64,000 nt of DNA. Source: Flammulina velutipes. Lineage: Eukaryota > Basidiomycota > Agaricomycetes > Agaricales > Physalacriaceae. The translations under genes were made by a program, and so were the position numbers. Of this stretch, positions 54,022 to 64,000 are shown piece after piece. Under the pieces are notes generated by a model. That model worked only from the letters and a program-made list of their open reading frames with translations. It was not told where the DNA came from and did not search any database. The first letter of the stretch is position 1. Each line of letters opens with the position of its first letter. The DNA lies in the NCBI GenBank assembly GCA_011800155.1, contig CM022369.1, forward strand, positions 3,038,001 through 3,102,000, written 5' to 3'.

Positions 54022-54858
54022 TCAAACCCATACCGGTCGCCCACCGTTCTCCTTCCCATCTAACCTCTTTTCAGGCGTTGAAACTGACACGGGAACGTTC
54101 GAAAGGCAGGGAAGAGTGGAAAGAGGCGGCGGCGGGGCTTTCGTATGAGCGCGAGATCGTTTGATTGACGAGATAGACGATTTGGCAGAAACAGCGCGAG
54201 AACGCGCAGCTGGCGTCGGCGTGATCAGCTCGTGAGGTGGCGTGCAGAGACGGGAGGGTGCAGGCGTATAATTTGGGCTGGGAGTTGTCGACATCGACTT
54301 CTTGTCAAGTCTGAGAGGCGATACGAGCCTAGACGAAGGTGCAGGACGAGAGGGTATTCTGACAGGGATGCGAGAGACGAAACGACCAGAGGGAGATGAT
54401 TTCTTGTCTTGGTAGATGTTGAACTTCCTGGAAGACTGATGCTAATGGTCAGGCGAAACGAATTGTGCCACCAATGGGACGATAGTCACCTGTTTCTTGA
54501 CTATTCTCTTGGCTGGAACAGCTACTTTGATCCTCAAGAGTACGTTATAGGATCGTTGAAGCTTCTTGAAATCCTCCTCTCGCGTGACTGCATCTCTCCT
54601 CAGCCGTTCGTTCTCTCTCTCCAAGGAATAGATGCGAGCCTGCCACTCGTCGAATGGCAAAGATAATGGCGATCCGACACGGGGCATAGGCAGAGGAGAA
54701 GTCTTTCCAGAGGACATAGGTGTAGATACCATGAGGATAGTTGACGGCGACACGATCATAGGCGGAGAGGTCGACTTGAAGCCGGACGCGTCGCAGCTGG
54801 AATCTGACTTGGATATGCGACCTTTCCTCGATGCGAACATATCTTTGAAGGCCTTCAT
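54022..54858 (-). CDS. Coiled-coil, Ser/Pro-rich hypothetical protein
   Basis: Two exons from the ATG at 54858 (MKAFKDMFASRKGRISKSDS). The intron begins GTGACT right after KRIVKKQ and ends CATCAG before SSRKFNIYQDKKSSPSGRF. Residues 20-70 are Ser/Pro/Met-rich, then a short coiled coil (WQARIYSLERENERLRRDAV, EEDFKKLQRSYNVLLRIK). The C-terminal exon is Ser/Thr/Pro- and Arg-rich (RIPVRIPSRPAPSSRLVSPL, MSTTPSPNYTPAPSRLCTPP), ending GGRPVWV. Many SP/TP sites suggest kinase regulation (inference). No family recognised. Confidence 0.6.
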
Positions 54859-54945
54859 AGTGAGCTGGAAATATGGCAGAGCGAATAGTGGTGGTGGTTG
54901 AGGACAAAGCTTGAACAGAGCCAAACAACAGTCGCTCCTTCCATC
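54859..54945. promoter_or_regulatory. 87-bp bidirectional promoter
   Basis: Only 87 bp separate the start codons of two divergent coiled-coil genes (54858 minus, 54946 plus). Both core promoters and both 5' UTRs must fit here or overlap the coding regions. No TATA box is evident. Confidence 0.5.
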
Positions 54946-56949
54946 ATGTCCTCCTTGGACGACGAAATCGAAGCCGCGCAAAGGGCACAAGCTCAAGCTA
55001 GGCTCAACAAAGAGCAGGTCACCAACGAGCGAGACGAATACAACAAAACTGAACTGGACAAAAAAGCCAATCTCACACAACTGGACACCAAGACGTTCAA
55101 CATCAAGCGTGAGACAAGGGACATCGAAAGAGAGAACGAAGGCCTCACAGAACAATCAGAGCAGCTTGAAGAGAATACAAAGGTCTCGTCCCCGTCTATC
55201 TGTTCTATGATCCTTACTCATTGTCAATACCAATGTAGGATTTCAACGCACCGTGGCGTGCCGTCCAGCCGCCTGTACGCTAGTCTTGCGTATCCCGCCA
55301 TGCGATGGTGATAACTCTATTAGACTTCTGTCAGTACTACGCCCGCCCGTACCACTACATCCGTCTCGACGAAGTTTCGAGTTTCTACCCCCGAATCCTC
55401 CACCAAGAATGCCATCGCGTCCTCCTCGAAGGTGAAGCAGGATGGAAATGAAGAGGTTAGCTTCCTTTTTATCTCCCTGTTGCGATACTAAAAGAATAAT
55501 CCTCAGCGTGCTTCGATCTCCGTAAATCGCCCTACTCAAAACACTACAGAACAAAAGGCTACCGCTAGTTCTAGTAAATCTATCGAGGTCGCGCTCGAGG
55601 TAAGACAGTCAAAACCACGCAACATACATCCGTCCTGATTTTTACAGACACACAAATCAACAAAGCGTGAAATCATAGCAGTAGAGTCGTCGCCAATACG
55701 TGCCACCGAAAAACGCAAGATAACGAGAATCGACTCGGACAGCTCCTCTGACGGAGAATACGTCGTGGTACATCAGCCCGTCAAGAAACGAACGAAGAAG
55801 GTATGTGAACGTAGACCATCACATTATCGAATGCAAACAACTGTCGAAGGATCCTACAGTAAAACGCTATGCGGTCGCCTCCTCCTCCTCGTCTTCACTC
55901 GTACCTGCACCTGCACCTCAGATAGATAAGAAATCAGGGATCAAGTTGGTAAGCCCATCCCATGCATTTCCCACATCAAACCAACTTCTAACTTCTCATA
56001 TCACCGTCAGCCGACCAGGCATCTTATGGGTCGCGCGGTACCCATCTTCACGCCCACTTCCGCTCCCCTCAAAGAATTTCTGTTTCCCCGGAAAAGCCTC
56101 AACCAACACTATGGTGGACAGACGCAAACCTGGACGATTGAGATAAAGGCGGACAAGTCCCATAACGGAAGAGTCATTCATTGTGTATTCCCTCAACCTC
56201 CTCTCAATCCGTTGAGTGTGAACGGGATAGGACAACCGGGGCTGGTTTTTGCATCGAGAAATGATCTGTTCGAGCATGATCTTTGGTATGTCATGCGCCA
56301 GGTTAAGGTGAACAAGGCGGTGGTGTGGGAGTACTGTGGAGGATATCATGTTTTTCGAGATGGGGTGTTGACTGGGAAGGATTTTGACAATTTCCCGAAG
56401 ACCGTTCGTCGTCTTTCTTCTTCGTGGCGAATGCGCTCACATTTTGGTAACTCAGGTTCGAAGTGGATGGGGCAGACGGGTTCTCAAATCCAAGGAGAAA
56501 AACTCACCTCCAGCTTACGTTGATATGTACGACCGTATACAAGGGCGAATGAACCCGCAAAGACCACTAACAGCGGCTGATGTGGCTAATGCGATTTCCA
56601 ACGGGGATGAGGTACTTCATCAGCTCTTTGTCCTGGTCGTTTTTTAACCATTCCATTTCAGAGCATCAACATTATTCGTATGGAATGCGTGGAATACGAC
56701 GAAGCGTTCGTCCTGGACATGACGCAAAGGTTCTCAACGGGCGTAGTGGCTGGACAGTCACCCAAGAAAAAAGTCGTTAAGAAGAAGAAGAACCGGTCAG
56801 AATCGCCGGAGCTAGGAGTCGGCTCTACGCTCGCGCGGCGTTCGGGGCGGTTGGGGCGCAGCGTGTCCGCGTATCATTTTGATGAAGCAGAGGTTGCCAG
56901 TGGGTCAGACTTTGAAGAGAGCGCTTCTATGGGGGAACACTCTCAGTAG
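54946..56949 (+). CDS. DUF6697 protein with N-terminal coiled coil
   Basis: About ten exons. The ATG at 54946 (MSSLDDEIEAAQRAQAQARL) opens a Gln/Glu/Lys-rich coiled coil of about 80 residues. Small exons give DFNAPWRAVQPP and a Ser/Thr-rich linker with NLS-like KKRTKKDPTVKR. The C-terminal domain matches the Agaricomycete DUF6697 pattern: PIFTPTSAPLKEFLFPRK, HYGGQTQTWTIEIKADK, HCVFPQPPLNPLSVNGIG, QPGLVFASRNDLFEHDLWYV, VNKAVVWEYCGGYHVFRDG, LTAADVANAISNGDE and IIRMECVEYDEAFVLDMTQR. A basic tail (KKKVVKKKKNRSESP) follows. DUF6697 has no known activity. Nuclear location is inferred from the basic segments. A multi-copy family in related fungi by my recollection. Confidence 0.8.
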
Positions 56950-57069
56950 AAAATATTTTGACATTTATTTCTTGTTTGTACGCACATCTCATCATTTGTG
57001 GCGCAAATTAAGTTGGACAATCAATGCCAAAAATAAATAAATAACTCTTAACCTCTTACAGTCATCACC

Positions 57070-57802
57070 ATGAACGCTATCCATGAACTCGCAAGGCTGC
57101 GCCGAGAGACAGCTCGTCTGGAGCGCGATACGGAACAGATCATGCTTGAGCGCGATGAATCCATGGCACGGATACAGAAACTGAATATCGAGGAGGGGCT
57201 CAAATTGAACGAGTTACTGGATGCAGAGATGAAGAATAGAGATGCGAAAAGGACTCGGAGGAATTTGCAGCATAGGATACAGGAACTTGAAGCGCAGGAA
57301 ATACGGGTACGTTCTGGTTTGGCTTATCTGTGGGAAGGATTATAACGATGTACGGTAGATTATCTCTAACGCTGGCGCCTCGACATCGACTTCGACTCCC
57401 GCAACGCGCGCTGAAGGTACCAGGAGTTTACTACCCCCTCCGTCATCTGCATCTCAACTGTCTGAGGCCAGAACAGACACGTCGACTATAGTCAATGATA
57501 ACGAGGTTGAGGTCAAACCGGAACCACGTACTCTTGCTTTCAACCGTCCAGACGTGAGTGCCACTTGTCCACTAGTATCAATCTAGCATCTTCATGCTAT
57601 TTATCAGTCCCCGATCTCATTATCATCGCTGAGCAGTTTGAGTTCATCTGACGATGAGCAAGAACGTGTGGCGCAGATACCGGTATGTCCTTGTTCGGGG
57701 TCGGCGTAAATGGGTTCTCACGGATGTGTATAGAAACCGTTATCTGGTCGTTGGAAGGTCGAAGTCGTGGTGCCCCGACTGCCAGTGGCTTGGAAACGTT
57801 AA
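57070..57802 (+). CDS. Short coiled-coil protein, likely truncated relative of the neighbouring family
   Basis: Four exons from the ATG at 57070: coiled coil ELARLRRETARLERDTEQIM to RRNLQHRIQELEAQEIR, a Ser/Thr/Pro-rich exon (STSTSTPATRAEGTRSLLPP), then SPISLSSLSSLSSSDDEQER and a last exon KPLSGRWKVEVVVPRLPVAW ending in a stop at 57802. The layout (coil, serine linker with acidic DDE) equals the N-terminal half of its DUF6697 and BAH-PHD neighbours, but no C-terminal domain follows. It may be a truncated copy or a regulator made only of the coil. Confidence 0.5.
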
Positions 57803-58201
57803 CGGAGACGCGACTTTGTATTGAGACTTCTTTCTTATGCAATCCCATCTGACCTTTTTCTTGTATCAGAAAATACTTTTCTTGCGCAATAATCAGGCTG
57901 AAATAGCTCATTCTTCGATATCTGGGGCACAGAACCCAACAGCGCTCAACTCCATTCCAGAGTCCATCGGAACCGTGACCGCAGAATCTACTACCTATAT
58001 CTACTCACATTTTCACCCTATCTCATCAGTCACTTCTAGCCCTCTGTTTCACATATGTCTCGTGTGTTATGCAACTCATGGTTCACATCTAATACAGGAA
58101 CCTAGAGTCCGGAGAACTCAATTCAATGATTTTCCCACATTTCCCATTCATTTATAAAAATCAACGCCCCAAACATTTTTCACTGCGACCACATCTTGAA
58201 C
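57803..58201. other. Spacer, nothing recognisable
   Basis: AT-richer text between the short coiled-coil gene and the BAH-PHD pseudogene. The frame at 57837-58157 has no family signal. Confidence 0.35.
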
Positions 58202-59043
58202 ATGGCCAACACGAGTGACGGCGCAGCTGGACCGCGCGAGAGACGAACTATCCAGACTCGAGAAAAACTAATGCAACATGTCCAGCAGAGCGCGCAGAAG
58301 GATAGCCTATGCCCATCAGATGGCCCAACAGGAAAGACTCAACAATGGGCTGCGCAACCAACTGCTTGGGTTCGAAGTGCGGTTTGAGAATCTCCAGAGG
58401 GAGTACGAAGATTATCGGAGTCAACACGAGGTGAGAACGTTTTGTCCCGTTCGAATATCATAGCTAATGACTTCGATAGAATCTCGCGAGGCGCGGGAGT
58501 AACGAAGGAGCACAACCAACACCTCCCTTAACATCAAGTGCGTCTAGACAACCTGTGGGATTCAAGGCTGTCGCGTCCTCTTCTGAGCAACGCGTCTCGA
58601 TTTCGGACGTCAACCGTGCAAAATCACTTGCGGAACATCGATGCCGTTGACCCAAAATATCCGACGTTTGAGGCGCTTGCGCGCCTTCCTATCGTGCGGA
58701 GGGCACGTCCGTACGAATCCACCAACGTGTCAAGACGTGGGACTACGGGACACCGTAAGAGTGGCTTCCATCCACCACTCTCGTTGGAATGCATCATTGG
58801 TGGTGCCATCGAGGTTATCAGGAAGGGAACGCAGCACGAGCAGCGGGATGTATCAGCCTGGTGTGTTAATGTTCAAGGGGAGGGTAGGAAGTATACGGCT
58901 GGGGAGCTGACCATCTTGCTGTGAATGCTGCGCTGGTAGAGCTTCAATGCGGGGATGTGGAAGTTGTTGAAAAACTGGGGACAACGTTTGAGGTTAATCA
59001 GTGGTATCAATGTCCGACGTGTGCTGAAGCAGCGCTTTTGTAA
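58202..59043 (+). pseudogene. Internally deleted, frameshifted copy of the BAH-PHD gene
   Basis: The start matches 61200 (ATGGCCAA). Soon after, the coil (QLDRARDELSRLEK) hits a shift, resumes as LRNQLLGFEVRFENLQREYE and a Ser-rich stretch, then jumps directly to LRNIDAVDPKYPTFEALARL and LSLECIIGGAIEVIRKGTQH. In the intact gene, those two parts are separated by about 1.7 kb carrying the BAH and PHD exons. The end (GELTILL then stop) needs one extra base to continue into the conserved tail with CPTCAEAALL ending at 59043. At least three lesions plus the large deletion make a coding role unlikely. Confidence 0.75.
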
Positions 59044-59563
59044 TTTCTGTAGGTGTCACGGTTTTCTATTGTATTTCGTCTGTTACACCGCCAAAGAGCC
59101 TGCATCCGGATATCACCCGCATCAAATTTGAGGAACCCAGGTTTTGATGATTCGTCGGCAATGGGTGATCGCCACCTGGTGTCCAGGTTTCGGCAATAAC
59201 TGGCTTGCACATCCCAGGCCAGCTGGTCGCCGCCATTTTTCAATGGAGCGGCCACATTGATCCTGACGTGGGAACCATATCAGAGTGGAATTGAGTAAAT
59301 CGCTTTAGAATAGCAATTTTTTTAATATGATACGTACTTTATCGTTCAGTACTACTGCAAAACAAGTGAATCTACGCGATTCAAGAGAATGGTAGTGAGT
59401 TAGCACTGTCTGGCAAGAGGCGGCGAAGCGGCGATCAAGAGAAATGCTTGATGCCGTCGGCACGTGACGAATTGGTTGATCTTCGGGCAAAAAATTACAA
59501 GTCCAACTTCAACCCGTACCACCACCACCTGTCATCTGTCTTCCGTCTTCGAGGTCCAAGGGC
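59044..59563. other. Spacer, nothing recognisable
   Basis: No supported gene. Contains short inverted words such as GGTGATCGCCACC and a poly-T/A stretch at about 59320. Confidence 0.35.
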
Positions 59564-60031
59564 ATGTTCGCCGCTAACGATGTACGTACGGATGCACCTG
59601 CTGATTTGTATGCTCTACTCACTGTGTCTCTTTTTTTCTACCCAGATGAAGGACGACTCAATGCAATGTGTATAGGCGAGGTCGGGAGGAAATTTCTCGA
59701 GGTGCGTCACCCTCGTTCATCTCTTTTTTCCCCTCGACTAACCTTGATTGCTGTCTCATCTCCAGGGCCAACGCTTCCGTCTGTTTCGCCTGACTCGCTC
59801 GCAATTATACCTTCGCCTCCGGCACGCGTCCCCGTCACCGACACAACCGCACCCATGGGCATTCCAAGTATTTGACAACCCGCATCCGGCGCAGCGTTGG
59901 ACATATCATGTAAGGTGAGCAGTATACTCTGTTCCACTTTCCTTGCACTAACGACGCTTCGTAGTGGGACTTGCTCAGCGTTCGCGGACGGTGTACATTC
60001 CAATGGGAAATGGGTGTACACGACGTGGTAA
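59564..60031 (+). CDS. Small spliced gene, unrecognised
   Basis: Phase-consistent exons from the ATG at 59564: MFAANDV, then HEGRLNAMCIGEVGRKFLE, GQRFRLFRLTRSQLYLRLRH, WAFQVFDNPHPAQRWTYHV and SGTCSAFADGVHSNGKWVYT ending TTW and a stop. About 105 residues. All three introns have GT-AG borders (the first donor GTACGG at 59586). The product is basic and aromatic, without signal peptide or helices of membrane type. I recognise no family. Support is intron phase and composition only. Confidence 0.45.
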
Positions 60032-60273
60032 AGGACCGGGCGACTGAGGGAGGTGCAGTAGATGGTGGGTACAGTATCGGTATTTACCTGGTATATAGCT
60101 CTGTATAATGTCGTAGTACTTAGCTAGTAATAATAATATCTGATTTGTGTTTTCATTGATTGAATGACGTGAAATGTGGCGCTGTACTGCTGAATACCGG
60201 TATCCATTAAATTGAATGGCATGGTGTCCAGATATGCTTTCCAGCTGGCGGCCACATACGAGCTGGTAACCAG

Positions 60274-60752
60274 AGGACCCCGGATAATACACCAAGATCA
60301 TTGTGGCAAATTTTTCGGATTTTGGCCTTTTTTGTCCGAACATCAAATTTTTTTTTGTCCGAACAAAGCGCCAATGATGAGATTTTGCGCGCCATTTTTG
60401 TCCGAACATACACACAATGACATGGTGCGCCACAAGCGGCAAGGCGTCGGCGACCAATATTAGGGGCAAATTACGCTAAAATGTGAGTGTCGAATAAAAA
60501 AAATTCTCTCCCCAACTGCACACATAGTATCAGATGGTAGCAATAGGCTACCAAAGCCTTGGGCTACAATACTTTTGTCCAAACACAGGGCACAATCATG
60601 TTGTCTAACAAAAAAATTGTCCAAACGAAGCCACAACCATAGGGACTGCTAGGTGCATTTTTGTCCGTACTTTCGGCCAACCATAGGTACCCAAAATCCC
60701 ATTTTTTGTCCGAATTTGGCCACAATGATCTTGGTGTATTATCCGGGGTCCT
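60274..60752. mobile_element. hAT-like MITE, complete, 479 bp
   Basis: Terminal inverted repeats of about 45 bp start AGGACCCCGGATAATACACC at 60274, and the exact complement closes the element at 60752. The inner part of the repeat (AAGATCATTGTGGC) matches with one extra base. The 8-bp direct repeat GTAACCAG lies on both sides (60266-60273 and 60753-60760), the target-site duplication size of hAT transposons. There is no coding capacity. The interior carries at least five copies of TTTTTGTCCGAAC or close variants in the plus orientation, plausible subterminal transposase sites. Confidence 0.88.
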
Positions 60753-61199
60753 GTAACCAGGCCTCTAATATTCCGTTTTCGCATGGAATCCAGCTGGAAC
60801 TGATATGTGTAATTGATGCGATCGGTACGTATTCCCGATATCAAATAAATGTGTGACCCACGTTGGGCCACTTTTACGGTGTACTTATGATGTATGAGGG
60901 TAGGTAATCGATAACTCGACTGAGCGATCGTGGGGAAGTGATTCGAACGTTGTGTATCGTCATAGTCTTATGGCCGACCGCGAGCAACGTTTAAATAGAC
61001 TAAGCGTGTGCTATCACTATTGGATTTTGTAACCATCTTCAGACCAGCCTTCAGGTGAATTTCTTGCTATTTTTCTTTCCACGAAATGCCTTAGGCAAAG
61101 CCGACAAATCAAGGTCGATGTACAGGCAGGCACTCTGCCCTCTGGCTTCCGTCTACCAACTGGTTATTTCCCATTTACCCAAACTATCGCGTCGCGAAC
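60753..61199. other. Spacer between MITE and BAH-PHD gene
   Basis: Contains the right target-site duplication and the 5' region of the next gene. Nothing else recognised. Confidence 0.35.
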
Positions 61200-63883
61200 A
61201 TGGCCAATCCCGACCGCTTGGAACGAGTGACAGCGCAGCTGCACGACACGCGAAATCAGCTTTCGCAAACCCGAGACGAGCATACACAACTAGTGCAACA
61301 GTACGCGCAAAAGGACGTACTCGTCAACCAGCTGCGCAACCAGCTCCTCGCAGCTGAAGTGCGTTATGAAAACAAAGAGAAGGAGTTGGAAGATTACCGA
61401 GTTCAAAAAGAGGAGGTCATTTCTACGGTACGTTGTATTCTACTTACGTATATGAACGCAGCTAATTGAACATCTTCGTCGACCAGCTGCGCAACCAGCT
61501 TCTTACGTCTGAGACGCGTTGCGAAAATCTCCAGAGGGAGTTCGATGATTACCGGTCTCGACAAGACTCGGAGGTGGACATATCTTCGGTCCTACATCTA
61601 CGAACACCACCGGCTAATTCGTTCGCTAGAATCCTTCCAGGCCCAATAACGAAGGAACCCAACGAACGCCTCCCTCAACATCAAGTTCGCTCAAGCAGGA
61701 ACCTATCAGGCAAAATGCTATCGCGTCCTCCTCCTTGCGACGCGTCTCGGTTTCGGACGTCAGGCGTGTAAACATCGAACATATCGAAATATCTGATAGT
61801 GACGACGACGAGGTGCGCTACTGTTCGATTACTCTCTGGGATTGGCCAACCAAAAAGAAACCAGCTACCCACTAGACATCAAAATCCGACGCCACATACC
61901 CCTCGTGGCCCTCCACAACACGCGCCCGCAATCAAACGAAGCCCATCTCCGCCGCCGTCTCTTTTCATGGGCAAACGAAAAGAAGCGCCTTCAGAGCCTG
62001 ACCATGCCTCCGAAGCCACGTCAAAACGGACGCGCCATACAAACGACGCGCCGATTTCTCTCAAAGGCAAAGAAAAACAAATTGACGATCCAGATATGCA
62101 ACAAAGTCGTCCGCGCCGAGCAGTATGCATTTTCTGTCAGTATCTGTGAGCATAGGCCTCACTAACCATCAGCCTATTACGGGCCAGTCTATATCTCACC
62201 CCGGGAAATCTTCACAAGCCATCGAATCGGATGAAGGAGCTGGGCCGAGACTCCGACCGCGACTTTCTGCGGTAAGTGTCATCGCGTTCGTCTTTGTTTT
62301 GAACATGACACTGATTACCTACCAGGTCGGTAAGCCTCCTGCGTCGACCTCGAGTTCAGGTTCCAGAACTTCTACAAAGCACCAGGATCGTACAGCAAAG
62401 GTAGAAATTGAATCCTTGTGCTTATCTCCTTCGTTGTACTGAGAATGGGTAGCCAACAACGGCAGAGAAGACCCACGTTCATCGACAAGACCAGGCCGAT
62501 GATACTACCACAAAGATTACTCGGGTCGAATATCTGCGGGATTATTCTTACGACTGCAAAGGAGTAGCATGTATGTTTCTGATATTTTCTTTGTTTGTAA
62601 TCCTCATTTTTTTTGTTCAGTCGAGTTTGAGTTTGACGTCGGAATACAGAAAGTATGCCTACGGCCTCAGACGGAGTACGTTCATTGGCGTTATCTCTGA
62701 GTAAATATTGAGTCACTAACGGAAACATCACCAGGGTATGGGTCTCATACAATGACATTGAGTACCCTGTCGAAATCGTTGAGATACGATCGAAGCAGTA
62801 TATTGCAAAACCCGGTTTCCTGCTTGCTTCTAGCAAATTCGACGTCGTTGCCATTCGTTGCCGTCCTCTGATGACGGCTCCGAACATTCTCAATCTCCAT
62901 CCGGAGATAGACCTGGCCAAGTTCCAAATGTATGCCATGTTGATATTTATCCACCTATGAATTCTACTCATAGCTTTTCCAGTCATTACGGCTTCCTTGG
63001 TGAAAGGGAACTTGTCAAGTTCAACGAAGACCACTATTATTGTGGCTCGGCTATTCTAGGTAAGCACCTTCTACAGATGCATCTGCATATCACTGACTCC
63101 GAGTCTATGGCTATTTAGATAAGGTGAACTTCAGAAAGTGCAACGAATATGAGCTGGATATCCCGCTCCTCTCTCCAGTCGAACTCTGGACGCGTCAATA
63201 TTCTGTCCGATCTGTTCAAACTCTCGTCGACAGTCTCGAAGGGAAAGTACTTCTACCAGTACGTTCAGAACAGTTCGTTCAATCCATGCACTCACGTATC
63301 ATCTCAGGAGGGGAAACACTGTATCCAGAAAGGTCGTTGTCACAAAACATGGGCACCGGACGATGAGGACATCCGATACTGCACTGGGTGTGAACATTGG
63401 TATCATGCTAGCTGCCTTGGAGATGACGTGAACTACGCTCACGTCGTCCAACACGTCGCACACCCACAACAGGTGCACCTGCGAAATATCGAGGATTTTG
63501 ACCCGAAATATCCGACGTTTGAGGTACTGGCGCGCCTGCCTATCGTGCGAAGGGCACGTCCGCCAACCGATGTGCGACGGGTTCAGGAGGATCTCGAGGG
63601 CACGTTCTATTCGCCATTATCACTGGAGCGCATTATCGCTGGGGCCATTGAGGTTACTAGGTCAAAAGCGCAAAATGAACATCGGGATATATGGAGCTGG
63701 TGCATATCTGTGCAGAAAGATAAGAAGAAGTATAAGATGAAGGAGCTGATCCATATTGCAGTGAAAGCCGCGCTGGATGAGCTTCAAGAAGAGGATGTGG
63801 AGGTCGTCGAAAGACTGGGGACAACGTTTGACGTTAACAGGTGGTACAAATGTCCAACTTGTGTTGAAACCGCCTTTTTGTGA
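61200..63883 (+). CDS. BAH-PHD domain chromatin-type protein with N-terminal coiled coil
   Basis: At least ten exons from the ATG at 61200. Residues 1-100: coil with a duplicated module (QLRNQLLAAEVRYEN, QLRNQLLTSETRCENLQREF). A Ser-rich linker with acidic EISDSDDDE and basic blocks (KRSPSPPPSLFMGKRK) follows. Then a BAH-like domain: FEFDVGIQKVCLRPQTE, VWVSYNDIEYPVEIVEIRSK and SHYGFLGERELVKFNEDHYY. The PHD-like finger is NPCTHVSSQEGKHC, KGRCHKTW and RYCTGCEHWYHASCLGDD. A conserved C-terminal domain follows (DPKYPTFEVLARLPIVRRAR, LSLERIIAGAIEV, RWYKCPTCVETAFL). BAH and PHD domains bind histone tails and nucleosomes. The target is not known. A broken copy lies at 58202-59043. Confidence 0.8.
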
Positions 63884-64000
63884 GCTGAGGGCTGCCCCAT
63901 TGTTGATTAATGCTTTAATTGCTAGACTGCACTGTAGTACATTCGTCATACCCAATGCTGAGTTTTTCACAGTATCAATGCTTTATTTGGTTGTATAGTG
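63884..64000. other. 3' flank, window end
   Basis: Downstream of the BAH-PHD stop; no feature can be assigned in 117 bp. Confidence 0.3.

Noticed and set aside
1..64000. CRISPR arrays, bacterial operons, rRNA genes
   Set aside because: No regularly spaced direct repeats of that kind, no ribosomal RNA signatures, and spliced eukaryotic genes throughout.

Overview
The window reads as nuclear DNA of a filamentous basidiomycete, most likely an Agaricomycete. Genes are dense, lie on both strands and are cut by many introns of about 45-65 bp with GT-AG (a few GC-AG) borders and branch-like CTNAC elements. Several gene families are ones I know as typical of or expanded in Agaricomycetes (DUF6699, DUF6697, OTT_1508-like deaminase, degenerate MYND proteins, solo F-box proteins). 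All exon joins were made by eye from splice signals, reading-phase arithmetic and paralogue comparison; none is backed by RNA data or a database search.

Layout. 1-13 kb is mostly conserved: the end of a GPCR-like gene, the H3K79 methyltransferase DOT1, a DUF6699 protein, a BAR-SH3 protein (Hob1/Rvs167 type), a ZZ-finger protein, the DEAD-box helicase DBP3, a DUF4336 protein and a conserved fungal protein. 13.5-26.9 kb is an accessory island. Two MYND-like paralogues (the right one frameshifted) bracket two tandem paralogues of an unrecognised membrane protein and an OTT_1508-like deaminase; one of the membrane-protein copies carries about eleven imperfect SFVIPS-SD-QLLD-SLP repeats. 27.4-34.9 kb returns to core genes: VID30/GID1 (RanBPM), the proteasome chaperone UMP1 (five small exons, no long ORF) and the gamma-tubulin complex subunit SPC97/GCP2.

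Two members of an unrecognised family sit at 30.7-32.0 kb and 38.7-39.7 kb. Both encode nine residues identical to the histone H3 tail around Lys9 (QTARKSTGG), followed by an AT-hook-like GRPxKR segment. Between them are a hypothetical basic protein and an F-box protein. 39.9-50.2 kb holds a TMEM135-like membrane protein, a class-V aminotransferase, a twice-repeated divergent pair (an APH-type kinase facing a small protein with a possible permuted papain-like fold) and a flavin monooxygenase. 50.6-53.7 kb is a HET-C homologue. 54-64 kb contains coiled-coil genes, a DUF6697 gene, a BAH-PHD gene, an internally deleted pseudogene copy of that BAH-PHD gene, and a complete 479-bp hAT-like MITE with 8-bp target-site duplications.

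Functional links are limited. DOT1, the BAH-PHD protein and the H3-tail-like proteins are all chromatin-related in sequence but are not in one operon-like unit. The strongest candidates for something undescribed are the H3-tail-like family, the QLLD-SLP repeat membrane proteins with their island, and the duplicated kinase/papain-like pair.
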